Made by a program: the position numbers and the translations under genes. Positions 6,333-8,863 of a stretch of 8,863 nt of DNA are shown here, one piece after another. The notes below the pieces were generated by a model. That model was not told the DNA's origin. It saw only the letters and a list, made by a program, of their open reading frames with translations, and ran no database searches. Source of the stretch: Giesbergeria sp. (GTDB taxonomy: Bacteria; Pseudomonadota; Gammaproteobacteria; Burkholderiales; Burkholderiaceae_C); the NCBI GenBank assembly GCA_030690515.1, contig JAUYGP010000221.1:1-8863 (forward strand). Direction: 5' to 3'. Positions within the stretch are counted from its first letter, which is position 1. Every line of letters starts with the position of its first letter.

Positions 6333-8863
6333 ATGAATCGCACATTTGCCTGGCTGGTGTTGCTCCCGTTCTTTCTTCTCTGTTCCGGGCGGGTCAGTGC
6401 GACCTCAGCGGTTTCACTTTCGCAAGAAGAACAGGCCTTGGTACAAAGGCATGTACCGGTCAAGATCGGTGTTGTCTCAGGCAACGAACCCTACAGTTTT
6501 TACCGGGACGGAAAGATCAACGGCTTTTCGATTGACATCCTGCATGCGATCGAGGCGCGCACCGGGCTGCAGTTTGATATCCGGGTCGGCAACTGGACCG
6601 AGGTCTACAACTCCTTCAAAGACGGTCGGCTCGATGCCATCGACGCGATTTCCATGACCGAGCCGCGCAAGGCATTCACGCTCTATACCAACCCCTACCA
6701 TTTGCGGGAAACCGTCTTGTTCGAGAGTGCCGTCAATCCGCTGGCCGACTACCGCGGTTTTGATACCTTGAAAGGAAAGAAAAAGATCGGCGTCATCAAG
6801 GACATTTACTACAAGAGCTGGCTACAGAATCGCAAGGACATCGAGATCATCGAGTATGGCAACTACGTCGACTTGGTGAAATCGCTGGCATTTGGCTGGC
6901 TCGATGGCGTCGTGACCAGTGAACTGACAGGCGAATACCTGGCCCGTGAAAACAATCTGCCCAACCTGCGGGTGGCCGGGCCGCTCGGCATCGCCGGGCT
7001 GGAAAAGGAAGACTACCGGATTGGCGTGAACAAAAGCCAGGCGGTACTGCACAGCATCATCAGCAAGGGGCTGGATGCGATACCGCCGCAAGAGCGGGCG
7101 CAGATAGAAGCGCGCTGGCGTAAATATCGGGGCGGCAGCCCCAAGGCGACAAAAAAACTCAAGCTGACCCACGCAGAGGAAACGTTCGTACGGCAACACC
7201 CCGTCTTCAAGGTCGGCCTGATGCCCGATTACGAACCCTTCAGCTTTGTATCCAAAGGCGAGGTCAAAGGTTTTTCGGTGGCGCTGCTGGACCGGATTGC
7301 GGACAGCACCGGCATGCGGTTTGAGCCGGTCATCGATAGCTGGGCGACGCTGCTCGACGCATTCCGCGACGGAAAAATCGATGTCATTGGCAATATTTCG
7401 TATACGGAAAAACGCAAGGCCTACACCCTGTTTTCGCGCGATTACTACCGCATCCCCAACGTCATCTTTGTGAGAAACGATTTTGGCGCTTATGCGGGAT
7501 TGACGTCGCTGCGTGGCAAGCGGGTCGGTACAACGCGTGATATTTTCTACAAGGAACCGCTGGCAGCCCTGCTTGGCGGAACCTTGATGGAATTCGATTC
7601 CCAGGAAGAGATGATGAAGGCGCTGTCGTTCGGCCGCGTCGACGCGGTGGCAACGGCGCTCAATACGGGCAATAACCATGTCAAAAAGCTGGGGCTGGTG
7701 AACGTCGAAATTGCCGGCGAGCTGACCTTGAAGGGCGTCGATTACGAAGATCTGCGCTTCGGGGTGAGACCAGAGCTTGGGCAGCTACAAGGATTGATTG
7801 AAAAAGCGCTGGATGCGTTGTCCGTTGAGGAAACGCGGGGCATTGAAAACCAATGGCTGTCTGCGCCGTCTTTTTCACCCAAACTGCGTGCCGTCGGCCT
7901 GACGCCCGATGAGCGCGCCTACCTGGCGCAGCGGGGGGCGATCCGGGTCTGCGCCGCACCCGACTGGAAGCCCTATGAAGCGGTCGACAATGATGGAAAC
8001 CATGTCGGCATTGCCGCCGATTTCACGGTACTGATGGCGCAAAGGGGCGGGTTTGTACTGGAAACAGTACCGACGCGCTCCCGAACCGAGTCACTGGAGT
8101 ACCTACAGGCGCGCAAATGCGACATTCTGGCGCTGGCAGCGGACACCGCCGAACGCAAGCGCACGCTGGATTTCACCAGCCCCTACCTGCAGGTGCCAAA
8201 CGTGATCGCCACCTCGGTCAACAGGCCTTTTATCGACCGCATCGAGGACCTGAAGGACAAACCACTGGGTTTATTGCGGGGCAGTGACTTCCACCAGCTG
8301 CTGCGCACACGCTATCCGGGAATCCGGCTGGTGGAAGTGGCCAGCGAACGCGAAGGCATCGCCCAAACACAGAAGGGCGAATTATTTGGCTACATCGGCA
8401 GCATGGCGAGCATCGGCTACCTGATCCAGAAAGAAAGGATTGCCGATATCAAGATCGGCGGACGCCTGTTCGATGACTGGCCACTCGGTGTGGCAACACG
8501 CAATGACCAGCCACAACTGCATGCGATTTTCCAGAAACTGGTCGATTCGCTGGAATCCACGGAACGCCAGCAAATCGTGGACCGCTGGTTTGCGGTGCAA
8601 AATGCGCCGGAATTCGACTACCGGCTGATGTGGAAGATCCTGGCGGGTGCGCTGATTGTGCTGCTCGGTTTTCTGTATTGGAGCCAGAAACTGCGGCGCC
8701 TGAACCTGCAGCTTGCGACAGCCAACGCGCAACTGCAGGAAATCACCCTGCGCGATCCGCTGACCGGCCTGCATAACCGCAAATACCTGAACGAAAGAAT
8801 CAGCGAAGTCTTCAGTCTGTGTCAAAGAAATGGCCTCCGATTTTCGATTGCAATGATCGACAT
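6333..8863 (+). CDS. Triple solute-binding-domain sensor diguanylate cyclase, 3' end missing
   Basis: The frame is open from the ATG at 6333 to the window end: 843 codons with no stop. Residues 1-23 are a signal peptide (hydrophobic 6-17, likely cut after VSA). Three SBP_bac_3 Venus-flytrap domains follow, about 42-267, 292-509 and 537-755. Each has the conserved arginine that contacts an amino-acid carboxylate in this family (T-x-x-R at R112, R361 and R608) and each ends in a W-containing segment (RW, QWL, RWF). One membrane helix spans 766-784, then a short helical linker, then the start of a GGDEF domain (LRDPLTGLHNR, 807-816) ending at MID just as the window stops. The GGDEF signature itself is therefore not visible, nor is any EAL or kinase part. 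The likely role is periplasmic sensing of amino acids or similar ligands to control c-di-GMP synthesis. A weak GGA (6323-6325) lies 7 bases before the start. The gene is apparently monocistronic at its 5' end. Confidence 0.9.
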   Translation, partial: MNRTFAWLVLLPFFLLCSGRVSATSAVSLSQEEQALVQRHVPVKIGVVSGNEPYSFYRDGKINGFSIDILHAIEARTGLQFDIRVGNWTEVYNSFKDGRLDAIDAISMTEPRKAFTLYTNPYHLRETVLFESAVNPLADYRGFDTLKGKKKIGVIKDIYYKSWLQNRKDIEIIEYGNYVDLVKSLAFGWLDGVVTSELTGEYLARENNLPNLRVAGPLGIAGLEKEDYRIGVNKSQAVLHSIISKGLDAIPPQERAQIEARWRKYRGGSPKATKKLKLTHAEETFVRQHPVFKVGLMPDYEPFSFVSKGEVKGFSVALLDRIADSTGMRFEPVIDSWATLLDAFRDGKIDVIGNISYTEKRKAYTLFSRDYYRIPNVIFVRNDFGAYAGLTSLRGKRVGTTRDIFYKEPLAALLGGTLMEFDSQEEMMKALSFGRVDAVATALNTGNNHVKKLGLVNVEIAGELTLKGVDYEDLRFGVRPELGQLQGLIEKALDALSVEETRGIENQWLSAPSFSPKLRAVGLTPDERAYLAQRGAIRVCAAPDWKPYEAVDNDGNHVGIAADFTVLMAQRGGFVLETVPTRSRTESLEYLQARKCDILALAADTAERKRTLDFTSPYLQVPNVIATSVNRPFIDRIEDLKDKPLGLLRGSDFHQLLRTRYPGIRLVEVASEREGIAQTQKGELFGYIGSMASIGYLIQKERIADIKIGGRLFDDWPLGVATRNDQPQLHAIFQKLVDSLESTERQQIVDRWFAVQNAPEFDYRLMWKILAGALIVLLGFLYWSQKLRRLNLQLATANAQLQEITLRDPLTGLHNRKYLNERISEVFSLCQRNGLRFSIAMID

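Noticed and set aside
5944..6336. 130-codon + strand frame across the small membrane gene and intergenic region
   Set aside because: It is cysteine- and arginine-rich with no hydrophobic or domain pattern; the - strand frame gives a coherent membrane protein.
6822..7679. 285-codon open frame on the - strand within the sensor gene
   Set aside because: The + strand frame encodes clear solute-binding domains across the whole stretch; the antisense frame has no motif.

Overview
The window looks like chromosomal DNA of a high-GC betaproteobacterium, most likely a member of the Comamonadaceae (Acidovorax and relatives). This rests on protein style, on codon usage, and on two kinds of short dispersed repeat that I recall from that family. 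It has not been checked by a search.

Layout. (1) Bases 1-2484, + strand: the 3' part of a DEAH-box helicase with a C-terminal PD-(D/E)xK nuclease motif, a type III restriction (Res)-like protein whose N-terminus lies upstream. (2) Bases 2481-4112, overlapping it by ATGA: a membrane-anchored polyamine aminopropyltransferase (SpeE family) with about seven N-terminal membrane helices. (3) Bases 4136-5815, 23 bases further on: an FAD-dependent amine-oxidase-like protein with a twin-arginine signal and a lipobox. These three genes can form one transcription unit. (4) A 30-base convergent gap holding a perfect 16-base palindrome. (5) Bases 5846-6097, - strand: a small membrane protein of unknown function. 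(6) A 235-base divergent intergenic stretch. (7) Bases 6333-8863, + strand, running off the window: a sensor protein with a signal peptide, three tandem periplasmic solute-binding (SBP_bac_3) domains, one membrane helix and the start of a GGDEF (diguanylate cyclase) domain. No stop codon falls inside the window.

How the genes may work together. The aminopropyltransferase and the exported flavoprotein are a plausible pair acting on polyamines or related amines. By the positive-inside rule the transferase catalytic domain may even lie on the periplasmic side, where the lipoprotein would also be. The sensor could report amino-acid-like ligands to c-di-GMP signalling, but nothing links it to the polyamine genes except position. 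The restriction-like gene is probably a separate defence function that happens to share the transcript.

The most unusual feature is a family of about 51-base, palindrome-bearing repeats translated in frame inside genes. There is one copy in the helicase and two in the flavoprotein, and one of the three is read in a different frame. A separate GC-rich repeat-like insert of about 30 codons sits in the catalytic domain of the aminopropyltransferase.
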